Source: Schistosoma haematobium
Taxonomy: Eukaryota > Platyhelminthes > Trematoda > Strigeidida > Schistosomatidae
Direction: 5' to 3'
DNA length: 64,000 nucleotides
Assembly (NCBI RefSeq): GCF_000699445.3
Contig: NC_067198.1
Location: 23,819,536-23,883,535 of the forward strand
Made by a program: the position numbers and the translations under genes. Position 1 is the stretch's first letter; each line of letters starts with the position of its first letter. A model generated the notes under the pieces. It saw only the letters and a program-made list of their open reading frames with translations, did not search any database and was not told where the DNA came from. Below are positions 32,481 to 44,900 of this stretch, one piece after another.

Positions 32481-35400
32481 GACGGCTTCAAAAATCACGG
32501 CGAAGCCTCCACAGTCTGTAAAGAAGCGAAAGGGGTTCCATCCAATAAAAACCGGATGTTGTGCTCTAGAATATCGAAGCTGAACAACATACAATTGCTG
32601 AGAAGTTTTACACTCAATATGTAACACCGGAGTTGGGTATTGGCACCGGCGGTAGGAATTGGTCGGTATGACATTAATCGGCCTTACAGGTGGGGCCATC
32701 TCGTGTAACTTGCATCACCACATATAAGGTGTATTGTTTTGCTGCCAGTCGAAATGTGATTTCCAGAAGCACTTAACATCATATTGTTGTATGTCATCAT
32801 AGAACGAGCATGTATAACAGTGATGTGAATTCCATTAATGATCTTATGGATTAGATTGTGACATCATAACTAACAAACAACTTTTGAGACTAGATCTATC
32901 ATTATGATGGCGAAGTCAAATGAACTTATGCCGAATTAGACCATATTTCTACGAGCCATCCACTTTGATTTGCTTGAAGGGATGACGGTGATATTTGATC
33001 TTCATGCAAAAAACTTCATTCTCTTTTTCAACTGTTTCTATGACTATTTTCTGAATTACTTAGTATTGAATTTTTCCTAAATATCACGTCTAAGTATACA
33101 GCAAACGTTGTAGACAACTTCATTTCAGCTTTCTCAGTTATATGAACTGATGTGCAGCAGTTCAAGGTTTATTTAAAAGGTCAGTTTATTTATAAGGGTT
33201 GTAACGTTATTTGTGACAAGACATGCACATTTCAAATGTGCATCGCTGAGAATAAAAATACGATCTCTTGTACAATGATATCGTCATGCAGCTACACATA
33301 TTGGTTACGACCTACTAAGAAATAAGTAATTTTAACATTTGGTGGACAGAATCGTAATTACACGTTTATAAGCCTTTTATGTGTGATTGCTAGATGAATC
33401 TACCAGTGCTACTCAACAAGCACTTGTAGCGTGATGTCGAGTCGTGATTAGCTATGAATGTGAGTCACTACACACTCACCACATTGGTCTGATATGACAT
33501 TGCTGTGACTACGTTTGGTCAAGATGCAAGTAGCAGGACAGTGCTTTTTTTGCTCCATTTAACAAGTGTTAGCAATGCAAATGTTCTAATCTTCAATCAT
33601 TTGTGTAATTTATGCCTATGTAGTGGGACCTGCTGAAGACCTCCTAACAGACTGGGCGGCATTTACTTTTAGAAAATTTAAGTATTATGGTGTTCCCATG
33701 AGTTCCAGTTGGGTAAAGCTTGAGTTTAAAAGTGGAGGATCTCAAATTGTGTTTGAAATCACAAAAAGATATGAAGTAATTTAGTACGATTGATCCCTTA
33801 AGAGTAGTTCCAGAAATGAATTCAAGAAAAGTCGTCTACCACTACACTTTCCTCTTAAAAACTATACAAACTGCTCGAAATGAAAGAACACATAGTGTTT
33901 TAGTGTCTTGAACCCCAAAAAGACTTCGTAGTGGCATTGGGCTCTGATCACGCAATCCTCAAATATGAACAGGGGACACTTAGGAAGATAGGTGTTCAGC
34001 ACTCAACGTGGTGAAAAAACACACGATGGGGAAGTCGGGAAAAATGAATTGAATGAACTCCAGTTGATCGGATGGCATGACTCGGCCTTGCAGGCATGGT
34101 CCATGCTGAATGTCACCTTATATCTTTTATTCATATTAAATATACTGTTCAATCTCCAGCCTAAGCTTGTTCTCCATCATGTTTTGGTAATTATCACGAT
34201 GCATTGAGTTGGTGTAGACGATGATGTACCTTCCACGTAAGATCTTATAGATTAGGCAGTTATAACATTACAAATCTACAATTTTAGGATTAGTTTTATT
34301 ATTGTAGCACCACTAATATCATAGTAGACCATAATTCTACGACTTCCTCTTATTCAATGAACTAATTAAAAAATGGTACACATTCTCAACATACATGACG
34401 GAAATAACCAATGCATGTGGTCTTTGTGGATGCTCGTGGTTTCATCAAGATGGACGGGAACGGCATGTCCTTGCTTACGTTGGAGTTACTTTTTGTGGTT
34501 AGTATCAAAAGTCCTTTGTGCTACCCAGGAACTGTTGTTGCCTCAATGAAAGCACAGAAATAAAACGATGCTTTTGAAGAAACATATTGGTAAAAATGGG
34601 TTGATGAAGCCGAGTGGCACCACTGCAGCGCTGGCCTCTTCATGACATGCATTTTTGTCCACAGTGGCCACCCTTGCCGTTGAAGATGTTCGATAAACTG
34701 TCCAACTATTCATCAAGCATGGGGATATTTTAGATCTGAATAGAGTACAGTGACATTTCACCGGTAATACAGGGGCTAGAATTTTACCAAGCCACCTCAT
34801 GTTTATACTCGACTCGCTCTCGAAAACTGATGATAAGAATTCACAAAGTCTTCCAGACTGACTCAAGTATCAATTTCACTGATCACGAGCAGTCCGCCAC
34901 ATATTCCGTTTCCATTAAACCACAACTTATTATTAGAAAAGTCTGCAACGGCAACCAGTTAATGTAAATCCTGAATGAATTAGTGTTGGGATAATCATAC
35001 AATTTCTTTTGGCTCTTGTGGCCTTCTTATCAATGAAATTTACAGCATAGAGTTTGTGTTTAATGGTAGAACGGTGTTATTGACTGGACAAAAATATGGG
35101 CATATCTCCACCTCACGTTCTGAGGCCGACTTGGCGGCGTGATTTGAAAGGCATACGACAATCCCTCAACATCATAATGCGAGAACACAGATCCGTACTG
35201 GTTTCAACTGTTTCAGAGATTGGGCATTTAAAGTTGTACGGCAAAACATTCGAAATCTGCGTAACAGCTTCTAACTCTGGTTGTCAGGTCGCCTAACTTT
35301 TGTGCTTGTCTTATTCCCAGTTGTTGTCTATCGCTTAAAATAATTAGTGTAAGTGACCATAATGTGTTAATCGAGTGCCTGGTCTGCCTTTTCTTCAACT

Positions 35401-36499
35401 TCTCAAGCTCTACTCACATCCTCCCAACATTCAAGGTATCTAGTTTCCCGATTCTTGGGGAAATTTGGAAAAATTGTAGTGGAAAATTTTTAGCGAACGC
35501 GACTGAAATTTAAAGGTTGGTACATGGTCTTAAAAAGCACAAGCTAACACATGTCTGGAGAACTCGAAAATTTCCCTAAAATCGGGAGATTGGCTACAAT
35601 CAGGTTGCAAGCGAACCTGTTGAATGCCAAATGTGGCGAGACTATAATTTATGGACCAACCGATCAGATATAAGATAAAAAAGTGATGAAGTTTGGCACG
35701 GAATTCATCCATACATTTGGCTAATTAGAGTTTTGGCTTTATAACTGTCAGTTCGTGATGAAAACCCTTAATCTAATTTATAACCCTAACCATCAACTGT
35801 AAATGAGAATTTTAACTACTTGATAACCCTTATTTAGTTATCGTGAGTAGTTCACGCTCAAGATCACTTCATCGTCGCTCAAAGGTCGTCCATAAATTAT
35901 AGTCTCACCCCAAATGTTACCCATCTCGTATATATTTGTAACCTCAAATTTTGATTTCTGATTACTGGCTTCCCATAAAACTTCATTCATGAGAACCTTC
36001 ACCTTTTTTTCAGTAAAAATTTTACTAAAGTTTAAATTTTTAGCAAGTAAATGAGGTAAACATAAGCGAGTTTAATTGAAATTCTAGGGACATCCCTTAT
36101 GATAAGTTAGTGTAAATATGGTTGGAAAAGTATAAACATTGTTTTTCTTTAATCCGGTGTACATTACGCAAAGTATTTTGGGATTTCCCAGTGAGGTGGA
36201 ATTTTTCAAGATTGGCCCCTCGTCTTCAAAAATGTCCACTTTCCCTAAAACCAAGTAAAGCATTAGAATTAGGGCATTTCTGGTATTGATAGTCCTAAAT
36301 ACAGGCGAAATAGTCGATGCTGTTCCTTTCTACACAGAAGCACTTAGTGTACAATGTTTTTGCTGGGAGTCAGAAGCCCCAAACTTTCAACTTTCAGACA
36401 AAGTTGGTCAATGAAAATATTTGTTTTGATCAATACAATTCAAAACAGTTCCGTTAATGGTTATTGTACGGTCTCTGTCATGTTTCACGAAATTATGAT
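32481..36499. other. no recognised gene
   Basis: Short frames only. Two diverged stretches near 32800-32960 and 34225-34350 look alike (both contain a gatcttat.gattag start and an aattctacga-like end); they may be remains of LTRs or of another repeat. The frame 34866-34543 on - is the longest, and I see no motif in it. Confidence 0.4.
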
Positions 36500-36680
36500 T
36501 TCACCTAATCTGAAAACAAAACGAAGACTCTGACACAATGACAGCTAAGCTAGCTATTCCGACGCGTCTCAGACCCGCTGACTTGAGAGAGAAGTCCAAG
36601 TTCGGAAAAGGTAAATATTCCACATGCAGCTAAAAGCACGAGTAACTGCGGCAAGTCTGGTCGGAAATACATTTATTTGT
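36500..36680 (+). repeat. LTR-like fragment related to 58985-59130
   Basis: Both carry acagctaa...ctattcc, then gagagaagtcca, then aa.g.aa.t.attccaca.gcagc..aaagcacg in the same order and orientation. At 59 kb this block adjoins a gag remnant, so I read it as LTR sequence. Here no internal element sequence follows, so it may be a solo LTR fragment. Confidence 0.5.
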
Positions 36681-39269
36681 ATGTTGATTCATACACTCAT
36701 TTTTGATTAATAATTAGATTACAATCACATATGAAAAATACTTAGTTATGACAAGTCATATGTTCAATATAATTCATGTTAACTTAATCCAAGAATATCC
36801 TATATTATGCAGAATAAAATGTCATGCGGAAAAACAAAACAAATACTATAATGAGTAATCATCACATTGAATTAAAACGGAATTAATGTTGAACAAAAAT
36901 CGTCATGAGTAAATCAATCGAATTTTGACTTTTTATCCCGTCATATCACTTGTAAGTCTTGTGTGATAAATCTACCCATAAATAATCAACTTAATGACAC
37001 CTAAGTATATTAAATGTATGGTACCTAAGGCGAGAATGTACAGTATATTCGTAGTTTATTTCGCCCCTATCCCCAATTTTCGGACTTTTCGGACAATTTG
37101 GTTAGTTTTTGAGAAGCCACACCTTGAATTTTAAGGATAATGCCACTAAAAACCTGAATCTCCTCTGGTCTATGGTTTTGGCTGAATTACGCACATGCTT
37201 TGAGGAAACCCATTGAATCTTGTTGGGAAATCCTCAAAGCTTATAAATATATTGGGGAAAACCCTGAAATCTCCCCAAAGTTTTGGGAACCCTTTAGAAT
37301 TTATTGGGAAGTTCCCAGAATTCCCACTGTGTGTGAACGTCTTTTCCTTTTTTTTACAGTTGAAATCGCGTTCCATAAATTTCACGTCATTCAAAAACTA
37401 GTTGCTTATTATTGACCACGTTAACGTGTTCGCCTACTCACCTTTATACATAAAACCAGTGAAATATGTAACTTGAATATGTTATTCTACAATAAACAGT
37501 CAAATGAACGATCCTTGTAGGAAAATATACGAAGCCACGGTCACAGTTTATTCACGTTATCAAACTAATCCTATCTTATCGGCACTTCTAATATCTTTTA
37601 TATTTAAGCGTCACAATAGTTACATAACTGATGTGTTAGAAATATTATTGCAGATTAATTTAAAATAAGAATTTATACAAATTTCTGGGATAAATGTTTT
37701 CTTCATATTGTTTACATTTGGATATATTTGTAGATTTCCTGTTCCATTCCGATTTTTCTCCGTAGTATTCTGTGAATATCGAAACGTTATTCATAATCAG
37801 TACAGAATTAATATAAGTACTGCTCCAATAACATGACGAAGAAACGCTTGATGTAATGAAATTCACGAAACTTGGATATTACGCATTTTCGACGCAATGC
37901 CACTAGCAAAAGACTTTAGAAACATATGAAGCGTAAAGAAAGTTATGTGACACAATGTGTATAGAATTAATGGTTTGTAGTGACGTCAGTAATTGTGAAA
38001 TCATCTAAAAGATGAAAATATGCAGTTATTATTAGTTTCTACATAAGCCTGTGAACACATACACATAAGCAACAGTACATTTTAATTGCATTATGACTAC
38101 ATTTTTTGGATTGTCATACACACGTGCTTTATCTCTTGCGTCGTGCAACAAAGCCTGGCTCTTAACACCCACCACTTGTGTTGTCTTTTTCAGGACAGAT
38201 AGCAGTTTTTAGCTGTGTGTACGAAACATTTAGCAAAAAAGTGTTTAGTTTTCTTGAATTACTGCTAGTTAGTTTGTAGTATCTGTAATTACTTATGCAC
38301 ATTTCGCTTTTAGTCCCAAGTAAGGCATAAGTACACATCGGCACGTAAGCTAATGTCACCTTCATGGAGTTACGACGATTACTGTCTAAATCTTTGTAAA
38401 CAATTGTCTCAACTTACAGACTGATCAAGGAAGTTTCGTCCCTGCAATCCAGCTCCTAAATGCTAAGTTCTCTGTGTGTTTTTAATGGATATTCCAAGTT
38501 AGCAGAATCTATGTTGCAAGTACTTTTGACCTTGACAAAGGTGAATAGGCATTGAATGTACGTTTTTATTTTGCTGATCTGATTTGACAGGTCACTGATT
38601 GCTTTAACAAGCAGTGAACATTGGATATTACAAGTACTGGACACATTGGCGTAAAATTAATTATAAAACTTATATGTTAACAATGTGGGATTTAGATAAG
38701 GGAGATGGGGTGAGCACCTTTGTTTTGCAAAGACTGGTTTGTATGCATGTACTTAATATACAATTAGTTATCGGCGAGAAGTTACTAGTTAAGATACTGA
38801 CGACTGGAAACCCAACGGAAATGCATCCAGCCTCTATTTTAGCAGCCTGTAATCCTTCCAAGGTGTACAAGTAGTCATTGTGTTTTTGTTTTGCCGCTCT
38901 GACAACCCTTTATTACACGTGATTATCAATTTACCTTTTAGGCATTTCAGACTGACATAGCAGCGTGTCATCTGGGCATGTGTAAACGGCATTGTAACTG
39001 AAGAATTCTGTAAATGTCATATTTAATTCGTCAGTTACCTGTAAGTTGTCTGAAAGAAAGATATTTTATGTATTCACAACTCACCGCAATAATGCAGTAC
39101 AGTCCATGTTCTCAACAAGCACCCATCGTCCAGATTATTACAATCCACAATGTCTTTAAATGTAACATTTTCCCTATGGACAAACAATTGCTTGTTCAGT
39201 AGCCAGCTCTACCGGCTCACCATTATTTACTTCCTCTTGTCGTTGATGACAACATTAGCCTTATATTGA
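36681..39269. other. no recognised gene; contains a gggaa/ttccc-rich patch
   Basis: Mostly AT-rich without coding signal. At 37200-37335 a patch repeats tgggaa, ggggaaaaccc and ttccc motifs, with imperfect internal symmetry. The frames there on both strands overlap completely, which suggests repeat symmetry and not a gene. Confidence 0.4.
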
Positions 39270-39287
39270 TGTTAAAATGTTACCCCC

Positions 39288-39366
39288 AAATGCCCTAGTG
39301 TGAGTGGCCTATGTTCCTTCACGAAGAGTAACAGGCGTAAGTAAGTAAGTAAGTAAATGCCCTAGT
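39288..39366 (+). mobile_element. 55-bp 5'-truncated SR2-like 3' end with 12-bp target duplication
   Basis: The direct repeat aaatgccctagt stands at 39288-39299 and again at 39355-39366. Between them are 55 bp that end in (gtaa)n. They resemble the 3' end of the SR2-like fragment at 50565-50708 (ggcctat, gagtaac..gc.taagtaagt). This is the signature of target-primed reverse transcription with extreme 5' truncation. Confidence 0.8.
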
Positions 39367-40910
39367 ACGACTAAGGGTAGCGAGAGTCTTCCAAAGCGTG
39401 GATATATGGTGTATACATCCATGTTTAGGTCTGAAACTAGCCTGGTTCCATCGGTTTCACCCTTCACGAGCTCTCATTAGACGTTGAAGTGTTATTGAGG
39501 CTAATATTTTAGACAGTTAAACTGATTTTTCCGGGATTGCCACAAGAGGACTTTTGTCTTATAAACTGGGATGATCAGCGGTCTAGACCAGTCAGATTGG
39601 ATCACATCTGATTCTCAGATTTTAGCTAAGATTCCAGTTAATTTAACTTCTCAAACTGGACCACCACCCTTAATAGTCTCATGGATCAGTCGATCAGGCC
39701 CTGATGCTCTTTTTAGATTATTTGTAGCCTTCTCAACATCACTAAAAGTTGGAGAACTTACATCACGTTTCCATTTAGCTTGCTTGTAATTAGTGGGTCC
39801 CTAAATTTGGGCTGTAGGCCGGTTGAACTGTTCCCTAAAGTCCTCTGCCCATCGGTCCAATCTTCCGGATTGAGAGAGGACAATAGTCCCGTCTTTTTCC
39901 CAGATGGTTTCACTAACAGCCGAATTTTTAATACTTGTTTACTTGATGAGTCTTAAAGGTTGTTTACTGCTACCTATCTCCTCTGTCTATTTAAGCTCTT
40001 CTGCTTTTGTACCCACTATTGCTCACGATCATTGCCTGGGCTTTTTGTCAGCCTATATTTAAGCTGCCTCCGCTCTTCATCGTGTTTGGAGCCAGATGAG
40101 ATATGTTTCCGATCGTCTATTAATTTAGTAGACGCCATTGAAAAGCACTGAGTTTTCCTAACATTTTGATTTGAGTTACTAGTAAATATCACTTCTGTTT
40201 CTACAGCTTTTTGGATATTATACCAATATAACTCGTGGTGGATATCACTCTCATGGTTGGCTAGTTCCTTCGCTAGTTGTTCTCGAAATATATTCTTGAC
40301 TTTTTCACTTTTGAGCTGAACTCTGAGGAGTTTTCTTGCTGTGACTTTTCAAAATCGTGCCGATTCTTTATAGTGACAAGGTCAGGTCAAATCAATGACC
40401 GTACCTGGATCCTGTGTGCGCGTTTGCGTGACGTGGCATTCACCGATAGCGCGAGATTCTAGAGTTCTTGCTAGAAAAGCCTATTTTCCTACCTGACACA
40501 AGGTTCGAACATTAAAAGCCCCAACATTTAGTTTAGTACGTAGTTTCAGGAGACCATGAATAACGTTTTGTTAACTCTAATCATTAACATTGGCACTGCG
40601 TGGTGATAAAGATAAATGAGAAGAGTTAATCTTAGAGAAGGAAGAATTATTAAGAGGTGAGGGAGTGATTCGATCATCAGCGAAGTAATCTCATGTGCTT
40701 AGAGGCGAGCATTGGTGCAGATGCTGGTTGTCAAAGGGAAACACTGCTCAACAGTATGACTTCACCCTTGAGCCTTATGTTGCTGCTTTTAGTCTTACCG
40801 CTCTCCACCCAACCTGCATGGCAAGTAAGACCTGAAGGAACATGCTTTCCAGCCAGCATAGCTCGGTTGTGTTATCACGGTAGGCACTAAAGTATATCAC
40901 ATGGTACTCG
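39367..40910 (-). mobile_element. RTE-like retrotransposon fragment (5' region to RT)
   Basis: On the minus strand the order is 5' untranslated block (about 40900-40660, sharing gatgctggttgtc and gggaaacac with 55695-55718), the pre-RT region (about 40140-39990) and RT pieces at 39790-39545 (VEKATNNLKRASGPDRL, LAKI, QSDWSRPLIIPVYK). RT sequence then continues weakly (KILASITLQRLMRA) to about 39430. Stops and shifts are frequent. The catalytic YADD part is missing because the copy is cut near 39367. Confidence 0.75.
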
Positions 40911-41930
40911 CCTTGAAAAATTGATGTCTCCCAATTTAAGAAAACGTATATAGGATTTGGATAATAACCTCATAATAGTGTTGGAGTTAAAACACACTTG
41001 AAAAATACATGTCACAGTGATCCGCGTATACATGGCTAACTAATGAACATTTAAGATGCCTGTTCTACTGCGAACAAACGATTCAGCGAAGGAATCAGAT
41101 AAGTCAAAACCTATCTCTGTCCTCTCCCCACATTAGTTTGCGTGACCAAGCCAGGACCTTCATTTGCCATAACTGTGTTATTAGGTCTAATACTAGGAAA
41201 CCTCGAGGCTCTGCACGTGATAACTTCTTTTGAGAAAACATAACCTATAAGAGATTCAGTCACTAGGTGGTGTCAAATGATGTATCGATCAATACATCGT
41301 TTGATACTTCTACAAACACTTTATGTTGCTGGCTACTTTTGTCCTAATAGGGTAATCAGTTTCAGTCTAATTTTAATCCCAAGTCACATACTTAAGTTCT
41401 AACTGCATGTTCATCGTACTTTTTCAGGTGTAGATGGACATGCTCAGACTAGTCTATATCTAAGTTTAAGCAATGTGCAGTTCGAACACATTCGGACAGA
41501 ACTAGTCAGTCGACCAATTAACCACTTAAATCGTGTCATAGATTTAAGTCTTGCTCCATCTGTTTCAGTTTGTCCAGCCAGGTAGTTTCATACTTGAGGT
41601 GTGGTTTAAATCAGCGCATGAATCTGCAATGGGTTCATAAGTTGTTTCAAAAGATGCCTGTGTAGTATTGTACATTTTTTTGGATAGTTGCTGGTGAAAC
41701 ATACCAATTTACGACGATGCGAAGATCTAGTACTTCTAGGTTTTTAATGTATCTCTAGCTTACTTAAGCTTGTATTAACTGAATTTCTTCAAGTATATAG
41801 CGTAACAAGCAAGTCAGAACTGTTATCGTTTACATCGTATCTTTCATTACTTGGTTACTTAATAGTTTACTTTTTTTAGAATCCGGAAGTAAATTCCAAT
41901 ATATCCTATTTCCTCTTTGTTAATATATTA
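40911..41930. other. upstream region of MARCHF5, no gene seen
   Basis: No frame or repeat is recognised. It should contain the MARCHF5 promoter. Confidence 0.4.
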
Positions 41931-41933
41931 CAG
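41921..41933 (+). promoter_or_regulatory. splice-acceptor-like site upstream of MARCHF5 start
   Basis: taatatattacag ends at 41933, 42 nt before the ATG. As for PINX1 it could receive a 5' UTR exon or a trans-spliced leader. It is AT-rich with few pyrimidines, so the evidence is modest. Confidence 0.35.
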
Positions 41934-41975
41934 GCATAACTATTCAAATCTAGGGAAAACAAAGTGCTCTAAGCT

Positions 41976-44900
41976 ATGTTGGAACAAAGTGCCAATGTCT
42001 CACCTTTTACGCCAAGGGAAGACAAAACCTGTTGGATTTGTTTGAGTTCTGAAGTAGACGGTAACTCAGCCAACTTATGGAGCAGACCTTGTCGCTGCCG
42101 TGGCGCACTGAAATGGGTTCATCAAACGTGTCTTCAAAGGTGGATTAGTGAACAACAACACAGCAGAGGAGAATCGAATTCTATTTCATGTCAGATATGT
42201 AATACACCATATATAATAGTTTATCCTGATTGCGGTAAGTTCTGTTTAATGATCTTGGCGAATCAAATAGTACTGAAATTCTTTTATCTAAGCTAAACTG
42301 CAACTAACCTGTTTTTAAGTAGTTTGTTGATTATTTTGTAATAACATACTCATTATTTAATTAATCTTATGTGATTCACGATTAAAATAAAGTCTAGATT
42401 TCCCAGTCATTCTTCTCTTTGTAGGGTATAAAAAGTAAGTTTAACATTACGATCAAGATTTGACCCAAGCCATATAATCTAATATGTCATACCTTTTATA
42501 ACTTGGAAATCCCATCCAGCCTAGATGATCTGACTCAGCTGAAATATGTATAGTGTTTGATCGCGTTGAAGATTGTTTCAGTCTTCTTTAGACATAGCGA
42601 AACATCGTGTAGATACACCCATCAATATCCTAAATATCTTAACCAACGTTCTTAGTTCACTTGCGACTTAATGTCTGATACTTGACCTTTAACGAATAGT
42701 TTACAGTTAGACATGTGGTTGACTTCTTTCTTGTCATTTTTAAACTTGGATTGTTCGGAATTCATAACAAAGGTTCCTAGTATTTTCTGGCTTAAGCATT
42801 GTAAAAGAGCAATATCTTTTAATTTTTGTATTAATGTAAATTATTTGGTCAAATTATTGCACTTTTTGTGTCACTGTTCGTACCAGCAAAGTCAAAACTT
42901 TGAATATTATTATTATTATTATTCCAGAGTGGTTTATTTGTCTAACAGAAGACATACTAAAATGTAAATTGTAAGTATCAACAGCTCAAATAATAGCGTA
43001 TAGTTATCAATATATTCCACTCTGACGTTTCGAAGAATCTTTAGTAGGTTGCCTTTGACGAATTCTAGCTAAATGGATATTACGCTACTCATAGTTCGGG
43101 CACTTATGTATGATATAGTTGAAGTACCAGTTTGTTAGATCAAGCTTGTTTAGTAGATAATAATAAGCAGCATAACATACACGACCAGATTCAAAATGCC
43201 ATGAGTGCTGGACTGTGTTTCGTAATCTAGTTTTATCAATGGAAACTAACGAGGTACTAGATGTTAAACACTAATCCCAACCGATCTAAACTGTACGTCA
43301 AAATGTTTATGGTTTAACAACCACTAATAAGCAAAAACTCTCTGACTCAAAATTGCGACTGTTCTCTTGTTTTATATTATCACTCTACTTACAACTGAAA
43401 GTATCCCTAATAATTTTTATTATACATTGTGTTACATTCATCTCAGTTTCAGAAAACCTTATAAATAAATTCGACTTTTAACTCATATTTTTGGTCACTT
43501 TCAATCGTTTATCAAAGAGAGGCACCATTTCTTACGTAGATTTATTTTTAGGTAATATGTTTTCAAATAATATGGAATGTGACTGTATTCTGTCCTCTAG
43601 TAGTAATTATCATTTGATTTGATTTGTATGTGGGCTATGATACTGTCCAGGTTCCCAGACCTAAGCAGGTGGTTTTCTTTGGGGGGCACACCCAGAGCCT
43701 TCGACCTAAAAGTCTGATCTGCAAGGCAGTGGACTCTCGATCTTCGGCCGTAGCAGGGCATTTGGACGCATATGTATTTGATGTCCCCTTGTACCAATAT
43801 TTATTAAAGAATTCCACTTATTTCAGCTTAATGACAAGTAAAAATAATGTACGATTCTTTATTTAGAATATGCAAAAGTCGGCGCAATAGGACACCAAAT
43901 AGAACACACTACACAAAGAACAACGATTATATTGTGATGAAATATAAAGTAGGAGGATCATATGATCGATGAACAAATGAACAGAAGAAATATTTAGTTA
44001 AAGATGCAGTTCATTTTTAAAAATCATATGGTGAAAATGACTTTAGGTTAGGAGTGTCCACCCTACTTTTATGAGAGATATACTGAAAAAAACTACAACA
44101 GAATCTTTATTGACTTATGACCCCTGTAGCACAACATCCCTATCAAATGTGTTGCTTTATCTTTAGTATCTCAACTAGTACATAGTTATAAACTTACATG
44201 CACCATGCCTAAGCAGCCATCTTTCGTACTACGAAATTATGGCGTGTACTAACCACTTTTCCCATCCAGTTCTAGCGTCCGAAAATAATATGCGGTAATG
44301 GATCCTCCAGTACAACGTAGTCCCAACCGTACCTGCTACTTTGACGCGGTGGTCGGGCTTGCCTATCGTAATGACCCAACCGAGCTATATTGGCTGGAAC
44401 ATATGATCCTGTAGGTTCTACCATGCCAGGCAGGTCGAGTGGAGAACGGTAAGACTAAAAGCAGCAACTCAAGGTCTCAGGTCGAAGTCCTACTGCTGAC
44501 TGTAGAGGGGTGTGACAGCAGTACGGTGTTTCCCTCGGACAACCAGCATCTAAAGCGATGCTGCCTTCTCACAAGGAAGGACGGGGTTAGAAAAGGTCGA
44601 TCCTCAAAATGTCCCACCTCACCTTATCTCACGGATTTCCGTCTCCGGAGGTAAGGCCCTTTGAAGAACGGAGCTAACACGTCAAAAACCTCCCACAAAA
44701 AGGCCGTGCGCGACCGGCCCCAAGCAGTTGTCCCTTAGGCTCTGCGGTCACGCTCCCAGGTCGTTAACGCCGACATTAATCCGAATTCCTTTTCAGGTTC
44801 CTCAAGAAATACCCTCCCACGATGTGGGCAGCTGGAAAGTGATATCAGCCCTCATACCCGTAACAGCACACGAGACCAAGTTGGTCACATTCAAATCCTT

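Noticed and set aside
34543..34866. 107-codon minus-strand frame
   Set aside because: No motif recognised. Length alone is weak evidence in 64 kb of six-frame translation.
37660..37866. Short secreted-looking frame as a micro-exon gene candidate
   Set aside because: No series of short in-phase exons with splice sites could be traced around it.
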